From positions 43,958,001 to 44,022,000 of the forward strand of contig CM060733.1 in NCBI GenBank assembly GCA_030704615.1: 64,000 bases of DNA. The letters run 5' to 3'. The position numbers and the translations under genes are program-made. This stretch comes from Takakia lepidozioides (Eukaryota > Streptophyta > Takakiopsida > Takakiales > Takakiaceae). Below are positions 33,681 through 44,204 of this stretch, piece after piece. The notes under the pieces are model-generated. The model made no database searches, was not told where the DNA came from, and was given only the letters and a program-made list of their open reading frames with translations. Every line of letters begins with the position of its first letter. The stretch's first letter is position 1.

Positions 33681-34788
33681 CCCGGTGGTTACTACAGCCA
33701 CACCACAGCCACCACAGCCTGAGGTATGGGGGAATGCTGCTTTTAACCCACCTAAAACTCCAGCTGCAAGGGAGTACAGTAGGGCTATGATTATGCCCTT
33801 CAACCAAATTCCCATTGTGTTGGATTTGGGTTGGAAAGAATTTAGTCCTCCGCAGTCAAAGGCACATTACTATCAAATCATGCGCATTTGGCTGCCAGTG
33901 GCAACTACGACTAAAGTTCTTCCGAACAATCGACCAATTGAGGATCATCACTTTGCACAGTACTGGCATGAGGCAGGTACCATGTTGAAGGAATTAATTG
34001 CCTTCCAAGTTGTACATGGATTCATTTATACCAAGACCAAGGAGGTAGCAAGTATTGTCATGGGCTGCGGGTTATACTACGCTGCTTGTTTTCTGGTACG
34101 TTATCACATTGAGTAGCACAAGATGCAATCGTGCTTTCTGAGTTATTCCAGTGGGGATCATTGGGTCTTACCTTCAGTGCCACCTCATATGTACCTATAT
34201 GAGGCAAAAGTTATGATGCAAAAGGATTCTCAAATTCGTTCATGGTTTCATGCGGCCTGGAACAATTTGTCAACACAGAAATTCGGCCCTGACGATATTT
34301 TCTTTAAAGGACATGAGGCATGGAAATACTTGCACAATTCACAAGTCATTGGTACCCCACTCACCTGGACAGACAAGGAACTCAGGGTCTTCACCAATTT
34401 TACCATTCAGCGTTTACAGCAAGTTTTAAAGTTTAAACTTCCAGACTTGATAGGACAACATTGTATGCCCCAGAGGATTCCACAAAAAGTTCGGCAGTTA
34501 AAACACCTGAGAGGAGATGAGGATTCTGATACAACTGTTTCTTCAGCGGACTCTTTTGACATGGGAGAAGACTATGCAATTCAGATGGCAGAGAAGAAGC
34601 GACGGGGGTCTCCTATGCCTGAAAGATTACCTCGATATCAGCCTCCAGAGGGCCTTACATATCCAGGTAGTGTTCAATCATCTCCGTCAACCAGTGAGAG
34701 ACCTCAAGGTCGTACACAGAGTCCTTCACAAGACTCTCAACGTCAGAAAGGTGCTCGCTCACAAAGGTTTGCTAATCCCAATCAGTAA
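33619..34788 (+). CDS. 3' accessory ORF of retroelement E, C-terminal parts
   Basis: Two abutting frames. The frame at 33619-34116 is a Pro/Thr-rich stretch, then EYSRAMIMPFNQIPIVLDLG, KAHYYQIMRIWLPVATTTKV and HHFAQYWHEAGTMLKEL. The frame at 34123-34788 has SFLSYSSGDHWVLPSVPPHM-like sequence, WFHAAWNNLST, a middle LTWTDKELRVF segment, and a disordered Ser/Pro/Arg/Gln tail. A stop (TAG) at about 34114 separates them. The polypurine tract and LTR follow closely, so this is the last coding part of the element. I recognise no domain. Confidence 0.5.
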
Positions 34789-34809
34789 ACCGTGAGGACA
34801 CGGCTTTTT

Positions 34810-34823
34810 GAGAGGGGAAGGGG
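34810..34823 (+). other. Polypurine tract
   Basis: GAGAGGGGAAGGGG sits three bases before the LTR start TGTTAG at 34827, the normal place for the plus-strand primer of an LTR retrotransposon. Confidence 0.8.
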
Positions 34824-34826
34824 TAA

Positions 34827-35386
34827 TGTTAGAGGACTGTCTGGGACTTAGACACTTTTACAGGATCTGTGGGGTACCCTTAATTTTTGCATAGACTGAG
34901 ACCAACAGGAGCCTTAGGGGTGACAGCAGCGCACTTTAGGGGGGGTTACACAGCCCGTCACAGCCAACACAGCTCATCACAGTCCGACACAGCCCGTCAC
35001 AGCCAACACAGCTCGTCACAGTCCGACACAGCCCGTCACAGCCAACACAGCTCGTCACAGTCCGACACAGCTCGTCACAGCCAACTCAGTCCGACACAGC
35101 CGACACAGCCAGTCACAGCTTGACACAGCTGACACAGTCCAACACAGTCGCACAGCCAGTCACAGCTTGACACAGCTGTCACGACCATAGGGAACGGATA
35201 GCAGGACAGGGAACGACTGTGGGGAACAACATCTGCGAATGGAACATGTTAGTTCACGGGTGACGGTTAGTGAGGGAAACGGTTAGAACAACGGGTAGGA
35301 AGATAAAGCGAGGAGCGAGGATTGGAAAATGAGCACTTCTTGGGGAATCACTGCTGGAAAGAGTGGGGGAGCACTTCTTGGGGGGG
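34827..35386 (+). repeat. LTR of retroelement E, first segment
   Basis: Begins TGTTAGAGGACTGTC and aligns with the LTR of element D. It holds CACAGCC-type short tandem repeats at 34960-35185. It is interrupted by E1B and resumes at 43834. Confidence 0.8.
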
Positions 35387-35640
35387 GGGTTGCTATTCCA
35401 TGAGCTCATGAGCTCATGAGCGGGCATGGCTCACCCATGAGCCGCAAAGTAACACACTTCGAATTTCGGCAGATTTTTTTCAGGCCCAAAACTATAAAAT
35501 AATCAAAAATCGAAGATTTCCGCACTCATGCTGGAAGCACTCCGCTCATGAGTACCAGTGTACGCTCATGACTTGGAGCCCAGGCTCATGGACCGCCAGG
35601 CCAGGTCATAGAAAAACTGAATTCTGGGCAATAACGGCAC
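35387..35640. repeat. E1B left terminal region
   Basis: Terminus followed by GAGCTCATGAGCTCATGAGC palindromes and further CATGAG words to about 35590. It is the same arrangement as the E1A end at 6185-6410. Confidence 0.75.
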
Positions 35641-36085
35641 CGAAATTATCCCAGAGGCGGAGACGCAAGCGGAATTAGGATCCGGGTTTGCAGACTCCGA
35701 AAACGCAATGGCGACCTATAACCGTGGATAGTACTTTTGCAGAAGTGCAGGATGGTTGGGTATAACGGCGCCGTAATTGGGCACAGGAAAAGAAATAGCC
35801 GGCTGAAGGCTCGGGAGTGAAGCCAACAACGGTGAAAGTAATTGGGCTCCGCCAACCAAATACCCGGCTGCATCCTCCGGAGTGCAGGCGATAACGGCGC
35901 CGAAATGGGCCCCGGAAACCAAATACTCGGCTGAAGCCACCGGAGTGCAGCCGATAACGGCGCCGAAATTGGGTCCGGAAACCAAATACCCGGCTGAAGG
36001 CTGGGGATTGCAACCAATAACGGCACAGAAATTGACCTATAGAAACAAAATTCTCGGCTGAAGCTTCCGCACTCCATCCAATAAC
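35630..36085. repeat. E1B subterminal asymmetric motif cluster
   Basis: Copies of ATAACGGCGCCGAAATTGGG (the reverse orientation of the E1A cluster at 5690-6145) repeat every 60-70 bp between the terminus and the third gene. Confidence 0.85.
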
Positions 36086-36218
36086 GGCGCCGAAATTGGG
36101 CTCCGGAGAGCAAATACCCGCCTTACGGTGAGGGAGGCCCTGCTCTCATTTTTCTCTTCACTCTTCTCTGTTGTGCCCATCTCCTCCCTGCTTTGAGTTC
36201 GTGCTGTGTCGTGAGGCC

Positions 36219-36770
36219 ATGTCGTGCCCAAATCACATCTATCGACGCCAGACGGGAGTCATTTTCCCGAAAGCAGACGACATCATTGTCTTCCTGGATG
36301 TTTACAGGGACGATCCTCGACTTGTCCAGCTGAGAGCAATGGAGTTTCTTCCAGGATTGCACGATTCTCCTGGACCCCGGCTGGGGAGCAGGTGGTTCCT
36401 ACGCATCATGGACCTGGACTTTCCGCATGAGTGGGAGCCGAACAGATCACGCACAGCGTTGCTGTATCGCTGGAATTGTTGCGAGTGGACGTATGATGAG
36501 TGCATAGGTGAAAACTTTACGCGTGGACGGACTGGCTCGGAAAGTGGGGACATTCTCTTCAGTTATGAGGATGAGGAGGAGGGGAACACAGGGCCCACTG
36601 TGAAAATGTCCTTCTACCAAGGGGGCGCTATCGATCAACACGACATCCTCGTTAGTTTCAACCGGGCGACAGAAACCACTGACATTCTGTTCAAATATAG
36701 GCACCCGGTCACTCAGGAGGTCCTTGAGAGGCCAGTTAGAGTTCCTTCTTCTTGGGCGAGGGGACCATAG
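36219..36770 (+). CDS. Third E1 gene, intact copy (unrecognised)
   Basis: The frame is 184 codons from ATG 36219 (MSCPNHIYRRQTGVIFPKAD) to the TAG at 36770. Conserved blocks shared with the E3 homologue (50257-49695) are SRWFLRIMDLDFP, YRWNCCEW, GDILFSYEDEEEG, a GGxIxxxDIxV segment and a final R-P/A-V-x-V-P. It has no signal peptide, membrane segment or known catalytic motif. It is probably a small globular protein. It sits just inside the element end, next to the GGCGCCGTTAT cluster, in both E1 copies and E3. Function unknown; an accessory role in transposition is inference from conservation and position. Confidence 0.68.
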   Translation: MSCPNHIYRRQTGVIFPKADDIIVFLDVYRDDPRLVQLRAMEFLPGLHDSPGPRLGSRWFLRIMDLDFPHEWEPNRSRTALLYRWNCCEWTYDECIGENFTRGRTGSESGDILFSYEDEEEGNTGPTVKMSFYQGGAIDQHDILVSFNRATETTDILFKYRHPVTQEVLERPVRVPSSWARGP

Positions 36771-36779
36771 GTCTTGCGT

Positions 36780-37440
36780 GCTAGAGTAGACATGTTTCGA
36801 CTCGCCGACACTCATGGCACATACATTTTCATTTAGAAATCAAGCAGCTTCCCTCATATGGGGAATATACATGCTTGGATAATCTTCTGTTAAGGTTTTT
36901 TGCAATTCACTGCCAGTATGTTGGGACGTGTCCTTTGTCGTATGGATTGCTGTTTGCACAAGGTGCAGTATGCAAATGTTGGAATGTGCAGTAGGACCCT
37001 TCCCACTGGGACACAGAACTAGCAATCTTGTAAAGGCATCACATTTGCAGAACAGTAACAATGTATTTGTAGCAAATTGGAGTCTTCTCATAAAAGTGGA
37101 CGAAAACGCCAGGATGGGCTGCGAAATCACTACAAATTGAATGAAGAACAGTAACAAGGAAGCACTATGCAGTACACAGACCATAAACGGCGCTGAAAAA
37201 GGCCTCAATGCCCGTTAATCTCCACACAATGTATGCTTTACTCGGATCCATTTGTAGACAACCAAAATAAAAAAAGCATGCGCATGCCATTCATGGCCAA
37301 AAACCACATTCTCATGTATTGCGGCACCGAAATTCACCTGTAGCCATGGCGATGCGGCACCACCAAGTGTATAATTCCTCACAAAAAAATAGGGTGCAAG
37401 AAGATGAATGTAATATAATTGCCACTTTCTCCTTCCCGAA
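36780..37440. other. No gene seen; spacer inside E1B
   Basis: Spacer between the third gene and the 3' end of the transposase remnant. It is the inverted counterpart of 4390-5053. Nothing beyond a degenerate GGCACCGAAATTC half-palindrome at about 37323. Confidence 0.6.
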
Positions 37441-37449
37441 TGTGGAATG

Positions 37450-38970
37450 TCAAGCAGTCCGACCAGTATCCTGCCGTAGGGCCTTGTGCAGCTCGTTGAA
37501 ACTCAGTGTTGGAGCATGGATGAAGACGTCCACTGCGGATATGCAACTCATGCGCTTCAGAAAAATGTAATAAAGGTGTTTGCAGGGGACGTATGCTGCA
37601 TTCTTCGATTCCATAACAAGGAAGTCCTCACAGTTGCAAGCTGGGTACTGTGAAACCGTGATTGCATACACGACACTGCGCGCAGCAGACCCGGCTGTTG
37701 ACAACTGAAATATGCGCCCCATCCCGGGGTGAGGAACATCCCTACAACCTTGCACTATGCAGGGCATTGCAAGAGCGTTGGCCATCCTGGTGTCGTTCGC
37801 CTTTGTTGGTGGCCGCCGTCTTTTCAGTTTCCCCCACCGATGGGTGGGCCAAGCTGCGGGGTCACCCAGCGGTATGCGGGGCGAAGAGCTTCTCGTGGGA
37901 GGAGGATGACGACTGGGAATTGGATTTCGTGGAACGTCTGTCCTCTCCACCAGTCAAAACCCTGCACTTCCTAGAGCGTCTGCCTCCTCTAGGGTAAGAT
38001 CTGTACCAGTTGCCACAGGCCAGACTACCGGTGGTTCAGGCATGCCTTGTACACCATACTTGGGCTTGCCGAACACACACGACATGATGTCATGCCTGCA
38101 TAACCAAAACTACTTCAGTGTGGCCTCCACAAACTTTGCGCACACAAATCTCCCTGTGAAAGCAAAGGGCAGGCACACCGCCCTGCGGGCTCCTCCGAAT
38201 CATCTCATTGCATCTCTGGTTGGTATCGACACGAACAGCACAACATTTGCCACGAAATGTCGGACGGGTCCGTGCAATTCTCCACTGCGAGGCCGACATA
38301 TGGATTGGAGTTTTGTCGTAATCAAGCCCAAGAAGGTCACTGGAGCGGGAACCCGTTGTCTTCATCCTCCGCAATATGTCGATTACTGAGCGGACGGAAG
38401 TTGAGTCGGACGGTGTATGCTGAACACTCCTAGTGACGGACGACTTCGAAACATACGATGGAAGGACCATACAGTCTTCATCGTCACTGGATAAGTCGTG
38501 GACTACTGTTTCCCTGTTTTCCTGGATTTCCCTTTTCACATGTTTAGGCTTCTCTGCTTGTGAAGAGGTGCCCACATCCTTCACATCTTGCACGCCAGAC
38601 CCTCTTTTGGAAGGAGGATCAACCAAGTTCCAGCGTGGGAACTCTTTAGGCACGATTTCACCAATGGCACTGTACCGGATGGATTCAGAAGCTGGGAGCC
38701 GCCACTCTTTGCCTTTTCTGAAATCTGCATGCAGAATGACGGCACTTTCCAGAAAATTTCCAGAAGCATCCTTCGTCTCCTCTTCCAAAAACACCGTTCC
38801 AGGGCAGAGCCCGAACTTCACACACAAGTACTGCTCAGTGACAATCGCAAATCCTTGGTCGCAGGTATTTTAGCTTTCAGAGAATCAGGATGGAAGTACA
38901 CGTTTACCCAAACACGAGAGTCCACGATGAAGACGGGACCTCTCGGTACGCTCCGCAGCGAAGTCCTGCA
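37450..38970 (-). pseudogene. Transposase remnant of E1B, DDE core deleted
   Basis: The N-terminal part (GTVFLEEETKDASGN, WRLPASESIRYSAIG) aligns with E3 59620-60130. At about LLGLDYDKTPIH it jumps to SASQWRIARTRPTFRG, which in E3 lies roughly 700 codons further on, so the whole catalytic core is deleted. A 1-bp insertion in the Pro-Ala segment that follows shifts frame, and the true frame then meets a TAG. The C-terminal 37950-37450 frame keeps the basic linker and SWIM finger (CNCEDF, CKH). No ATG is seen in the first segment, whose frame opens at a TTG. Confidence 0.75.
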
Positions 38971-39171
38971 ATGAGAAGAGTGTGTCCTACCTAATAACAC
39001 AAATGACTTTCTGGAGGATTCTGTATCCAACAGGATGGGTGATCAGTGCACGTAAAGATGAAGGTGTATAACGTACGTTACAAAAATGGACGACAACAAC
39101 AAGTTCACATCGGATATTTGGTGCCTGAATTGTAATGTACAACCACTTGGGCTACAATAAATCAGGCCTTC

Positions 39172-40645
39172 CCATGAATTTCGGCACTGAAATCTGGATG
39201 AACATCTCTGTCATGTAACAGCTTTGGAAGCCAGGGGATGAATTCCGGCGACAGAAATCGTAATTTGTTCACCTCATGAAACTGACCAAGCACCCAACGG
39301 ATGGATTTCGGTGCCGAAATTCGGATGAACATCTTCTTCATCAAATTGTTTTTGCACATAAGGGTTGAATTTGGATGCCAAAATACGGATAAATGTGTTC
39401 CTGATTATAGTCGTGATTCACCACGTGTCCGGATATCGGTGCCGACATCCGAATGACAGTAATCCTGAATCGGCCGAATGGATGTATTTCGGTGCCAAAA
39501 TTCATTCTTCATCTCCTTTTCCGACCCTAATTCTGCTGCCCTGCGGATGGATTTCGGTGCCGAAATTCATCTGAAGTTTTTTTTTTTTTTTTTTTTGACA
39601 GATGAACTTCGGCGCCGAATCTCATCCAAGTACTCCCTTCTAATTTTCCTTTTTCTTCGCGAGCAATGAATCGGCGCCGAAATTCATCCGAAGTCCTCCC
39701 GAATTTATTTTTTTCCCTTCGCGAGCAATGAATTTCGGCGCCGAAATTCATCCGAAGTCCTCCCGAATTTTTTTTATTTTCTTCGCGAGCAATGAATTTC
39801 GGCGCCAAAATTCAACCGACTTCATCCCTCCAAATTCTTTTCAGGGTTTGGGCGCCGGATTTCGGCGCCCAAATTCATCCAATGCCCTCTCTCCAATATT
39901 TATTTTTCTTTGAAATGGATGAATTTCGGCGCCAAAATTCATCTTTACTGTCCGCAATGAGTAACTCTAATATTACATTTTCTATGCGACGGATGAATTT
40001 CGGCGCCGAAATTCGTCAAAACCCGACACTTACTTTTTGCTTCTGGATGATATAATTTTTCGTAAATCGTTGGAAATACCCCGTTTCGACGAAGATAACA
40101 GGAATATTCTGCATTTAATGGAGAAATCAGCATATTGAACCCCTTCTGTCAAAATTAATTGCATTCTAGCCATTTTTTTCATTTGAAACCGACAGTATCC
40201 ATTAAGTGGTCTTTTTCGCACGAGACGTTGCCGCACATAAAGTATAATTTCGGCGCCGAGATTATAGTTAAATGTCCAGAAATGGCAAGTCCAACAGGCA
40301 TGGACATCATCCGTCAGGGTCAATGATGGCGGCAAAGCGTAGCATGGTGCCGATTTAGTCTTCGCTCTGGATGAATTTCGGCGCCGAAATATGGATGATT
40401 TCACCTCGTCTACGCGCGGACGGAGATATTCGTAATGAATTTCGGCGCCGAAATATGGATGAAATGTGCCCAAGTGCAGCCGTTTCCACTATCCCGGAAT
40501 TAATTCCGGCTCCGATATCCCAATGACAGGTTTGCTCATGACGGATGAGGACTTGGGAAGCGATGAATTGCGGCGCCGAAATTCGTAAGTTTGTGTATGA
40601 AAGCACTTGAATAGGATGAATTTCGGCGCCGAAATTCATCCGTCC
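39172..40645. repeat. E1 palindrome array in E1B
   Basis: About 17-20 copies of GAATTTCGGCGCCGAAATTC and variants; many lie in perfect 28-bp palindromes with GGATG/CATCC arms. It is the counterpart of 2185-3600. It separates the transposase remnant (leftward) from the ParB/methyltransferase-like remnant (rightward). Confidence 0.92.
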
Positions 40646-41044
40646 GCTGATGAAACGTACCGACCTGACTGTTGAATGTCATAGGCAGGGGATTTTCATG
40701 GCGGTTGGGTTTCATGATGTGCGGATATTTCATTTAATGCTGGCTGCTCCGGGAACAGCATCCGGTGAACGGAAGGTATTTCGGTGCCGCAATTTGGATA
40801 AACCGTCTTGTACTGGTGGCTGGAACTGGCACGCGTCGTGTTCCAGTCGACTTCATCCGTGCGAACGTGTCAGGGGTCAAAATCTCTTCATCACTCATAC
40901 GGCAGAAAGTGGTGGACGGTGGCAACGCTTCGGGAGACATGGCTGCTTACGCATCTGCTCGTGCATAGTGGTTGCATGTTCCACCGCTTCGCTCTCTCGC
41001 TCCTTGCCATTCTGCAGTGACATTCTCCTGCGTTTCCTCTCCTT

Positions 41045-43157
41045 ATGCGACATAGTGGTAGCATAGAGTTTGTGGAAGGTCAGGCGACTCCAGCAAAGAG
41101 AAGGAGGACGCGGGATTTTGGGAAGCCGCCGACGACACGACTTAAGCTCTGTCTCATGCATGAAATGCAGACCTCGTTATCCGGAGACTCGGATCGCCCA
41201 CCAGTGAGAGATTCGTGCTTCGCGGATGTGAAGCACTCCATACGCAATATTCTTTTTACACCTTTTTTTTTGCGTGCAGTGTCTCATGTTTTCCTGTTTG
41301 TTTGACATGGGAGCTGGGGAGGGATCGCAGGGGGGCGAGGCAACACAGTCAACTTTGGATACTCCTGCCCGGGTGCTGCGCTCGCAAGGTGGAAGTGCAT
41401 CGAGGCAGGCGAGTCCTCATTCAACACCTCAGATATCGCCTCAGAAAAGCCCACCTAGAGTTTGGAAGCCGAGGAAGCAGAAGGAGCCCATGGCTTCGCC
41501 AGTAAAACCCCTAGGGAGACTGGAAGCGGAGATATTGGGTTTGCAGTCAATTTCAGAAAACACGGATGTGGTGGAGGATGCTAGAGATGTGGGAGTCGGA
41601 TCTACAGAAGGGCGGCCCATTCAGGTGACAGAAAGAGAGGACGACAACGTGGTACGACTTGGCGACGATCAGAACCTGCTGGAGCTTGCGGAGGAGCAAA
41701 ACCTCCAGGACAGTAGACAGGCTGGTGAGAGGGGTGAGGGAAGTGACAGAGGTGATAGAAGTAAGAAACTCGTGGTGGGTATGTTCATGAGCGCACGAGA
41801 CATGAACATAGCAGCAAACAGGTTGCTGGCAGAGACTCATAGCAACATAGGCCGCGTTTTGGGCTCCATGGTGTATCCGGAGAACCTCAAAGTTCCTTTG
41901 TGTCGCATGGTAGGCCTTCCAGTTGTAAGGCAAGCACTGCCAGGGGATATCGATCGACTGAAGCACAACTTCAGAGAAGGGTACAGACGGGGGTCGGCAG
42001 CATTCTACGTTTCCATTGAGAATGACCAGGGTGTCACAAGGGGCCCCATTGCAGAGGAGCTTCAGAATTGGGGCCCCCACTGGCACACTGTTAATGCCGA
42101 GTTTGAAGCCTATCTGAAGACTAATCCCACATTCGCACACATGGAAGGGAAGATGTTCTTCGTTTGGGACGGGAACCACAGGATGCTTGCCTGGACAGAG
42201 TACATTGCTGAAATGCATCCGCAAGATATCAGTTGGCATTACATGGTGGACTGCATTGCGAGGAAGTGACTCATTCTTGAGTTTGGCTGTGGTTGTGTCG
42301 TATGAATTTGCAGGTGCCTGTATGTGGGCGGGAAGGATGTCAAACCGATTTGTGTTCTCATTTGAGGGGGATACGGCCTTGTACGATTACAATTTGGCGG
42401 GCCTTCAGCGTCTGCCTCCGACTGAGGATCCCAAAAATGCAGAAGAGGACGTGGAAGGGGAGGAGGAAGATGAAAAGGAGGAAGTCCAGGAAATTCGTTT
42501 GATGCAGGGGCGCCCGAAGCCGCTTCCCCCAATGCCTGTCTTCGAGTGAGTTGCACCATAGTAAGTGTATTGGTTTCGGTTGTAGGGACCATGCAACCTG
42601 CCGATGATTCCCTGTTTGAATACTCTAATGTACTTATGTTTGTGCGTACACTCAGCCTTGCAGAGTCGTCCGACGAGGAGAAGCTGGGAGACTTGCCCGA
42701 ATCGGACCCTGTTGCAGAGGAGGAGACAGAATCGCATCGGACATTCTTTGCCAGAAAATCGTTTCTCGCGAGTCCCCAGAAGCCCTTTTTTCTACCAGCC
42801 TATGCAGACACGGCTGCCAGAGAAGCCATCAGGAGGGAGGATAGGCCTACTCGGTTAGAGCAATTGACATACGGGAATGAGCAGAGAATTATAATGAGGC
42901 GTGAGGCCAAACATAGAATTGTGAAAGGCAGAGTAGGGAAGTTCGTAATAGAATCCGCGTCCGAGAGCGAGGGGAATGTTGAGGACACTTCCGCACCCAG
43001 GTGGACAGTTCCGGCTGGTGAGGATGGTATTTTTGAGGGGAGGGCTTCTCAGAGTAACAGCGGTAGCGGCAGTGCAGGTTCGGAGGCAGATGGAAGGCAG
43101 CCATCCTTGCATGAGGCCGGGGATGCATCGGACAGTGATAGCGGATCCTCACCATAG
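41045..43157 (+). pseudogene. ParB-like gene of E1B with methyltransferase core deleted
   Basis: ATG 41045 (MRHSGSIEFVEGQATPAKRR) starts a basic N-terminal exon. From about 41280 comes a Ser/Pro-rich part, then a full ParB/sulfiredoxin-like domain: VPLCRMVGLPVVRQALPGDI, REGYRRGSAAFYVSIEN, GKMFFVWDGNHRMLAW. Just after MVDCI, at about 42252, the sequence jumps into the intron before a late exon. This deletes the exons that carry motif IV and most of motif I. The late exons remain: 42314-42545 (ACMWAGRMSNRFVFSFEGD) and 42656-43157 (acidic C-terminus with APRWTVPAGEDGIFEG). Because of the join, translation ends at TGA 42269. The result is a possible stand-alone ParB-domain protein. Confidence 0.75.
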
Positions 43158-43394
43158 CAAAGTCTCATTTGGATCCTTTTGTTGTACAGTTCTGAAAAAC
43201 TTAATGAAAATATTGACGATTTGAAAAATCATTGTGTTCAGACTGCTTGTCCGATTCCCTACATTTCTTCCGCCAACCAAAATGTATAATAAAAGCAGAA
43301 GAGACGCAAACTTCAGTGAAGAACCATACAAGTAATTTATGCACACCATCGAGCCGGGAACTTGAAGCCATGAAAGCCCTGCCGTTTCTAACAT

Positions 43395-43833
43395 TCCTAT
43401 TGGGAAATTTGGCGCCGAAATAGCCCAGTGCGCACCTTCGTTATATGGGCCTCAAAAATTCCACGGATGAATTACTGCACCAAAATATCGCGATGGAAGC
43501 CTTCAGCACAAGGCACTTCAGCACATTCCACTTGGGTATTTCGGCGCCGAAATAGCCCGTTCTGCGCCATTAAATACCGCATTATATCACATTTTAAGAG
43601 GTAATTTCGGTGCCGAAATGGATGTCTTTAAACACCATTTTAGCACACTGTTATTGGGAATAACGGCGCCGAAATACCTCATTCCGCATCTTGGACCAGG
43701 AAAAACAGACCCTATTACCGAGGTAAGAGGACATAACACCGTCAATAAAGGCAAGAAAATTCCAATTCCGCGGATGCCCGCTCATGAGCTCATAGGCTCA
43801 TAGGCTCATGGGCTCATGAAATAGTAAACCTCC
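43395..43833. repeat. E1B right end: four more palindromes and terminus
   Basis: Copies of TTTCGGCGCCGAAAT-type motifs at about 43408, 43543, 43605 and 43663 are followed by GCTCATGAGCTCATAGGCTC repeats and the terminus GAAATAGTAAACCTCC at 43833. Confidence 0.8.
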
Positions 43834-44204
43834 TTGGGGGGACTTCGGACATCACTAGGGGAAATGAGGCAAGCAGAAAGAGGGAGAGCACGGAGTAGGA
43901 GGAGGATGATCTGTTGATGCTTAATGAATGCAAGCAGTAGAATTGTAATGTAGAGCATATTAGAGACTCCATGGCTTCAGCCTGATACTTGATAGATATT
44001 AATCTGATACACACTTCATACTCACACTGTGTAGAGAGATCTGAGTGAAGCTGTGGAATGAATGGATGAGTTGATGGAATCCGATAGATTGCTGAAGCAA
44101 ACTGATACTTAATTACCAACAGTAAGGTAACTAGCTAACATGAATGCGGGAAGGAAAACAAATAGGAAACACCCCCATGATACACTAGCTGTAGGTCATG
44201 ACTA
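43834..44204 (+). repeat. LTR of retroelement E, second segment
   Basis: Continues the LTR interrupted at 35386 and aligns with 28010-27683 of element D on the other strand. Similarity to element D continues past the LTR end into TGTAGGTCATGACTAATTG, the start of ORF1 in D. The retroelement sequence is then cut at about 44204 by a transposase fragment. Confidence 0.72.

Larger units (their letters stand above)
28515..35386 (+). mobile_element. Retroelement E (gypsy-like), internal deletion and 3' accessory ORF
   Basis: Starts abruptly inside gag at 28515, next to the LTR of element D. Order: gag/protease fragment, integrase C-terminal remnant, a repeat-bearing region, a long accessory ORF region (31019-34788), polypurine tract, and an LTR from 34827 that is interrupted by E1B at 35387 and resumes at 43834. 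Reverse transcriptase, RNase H and most of integrase are deleted, so the copy is non-autonomous. Confidence 0.8.
35387..43833. mobile_element. E1B: MULE-like element inside an LTR
   Basis: The ends are GGGGTTGCTATTCCATGAGC (left) and, reverse-complemented, GGAGGTTTACTATTTCATGA (right). The flanks TTGGGGGGG (35378-35386) and TTGGGGGGA (43834-43842) are an 8-of-9 target duplication, with some uncertainty from the G run. The interrupted sequence is the LTR that aligns on both sides with element D. Contents: third gene (plus), transposase remnant (minus), palindrome array, ParB/methyltransferase-like remnant (plus). Confidence 0.85.

Noticed and set aside
24218-35386. Single retroelement that integrated into itself and inverted
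   Set aside because: The gag segments in D and E overlap in content and differ at many positions, so they are two diverged copies and not one inverted copy.
38090-38827. Intact stand-alone gene at 38827-38090
   Set aside because: It begins at a TTG, joins two distant parts of the transposase across a deletion, and ends after a 1-bp insertion. It is a pseudogene piece.
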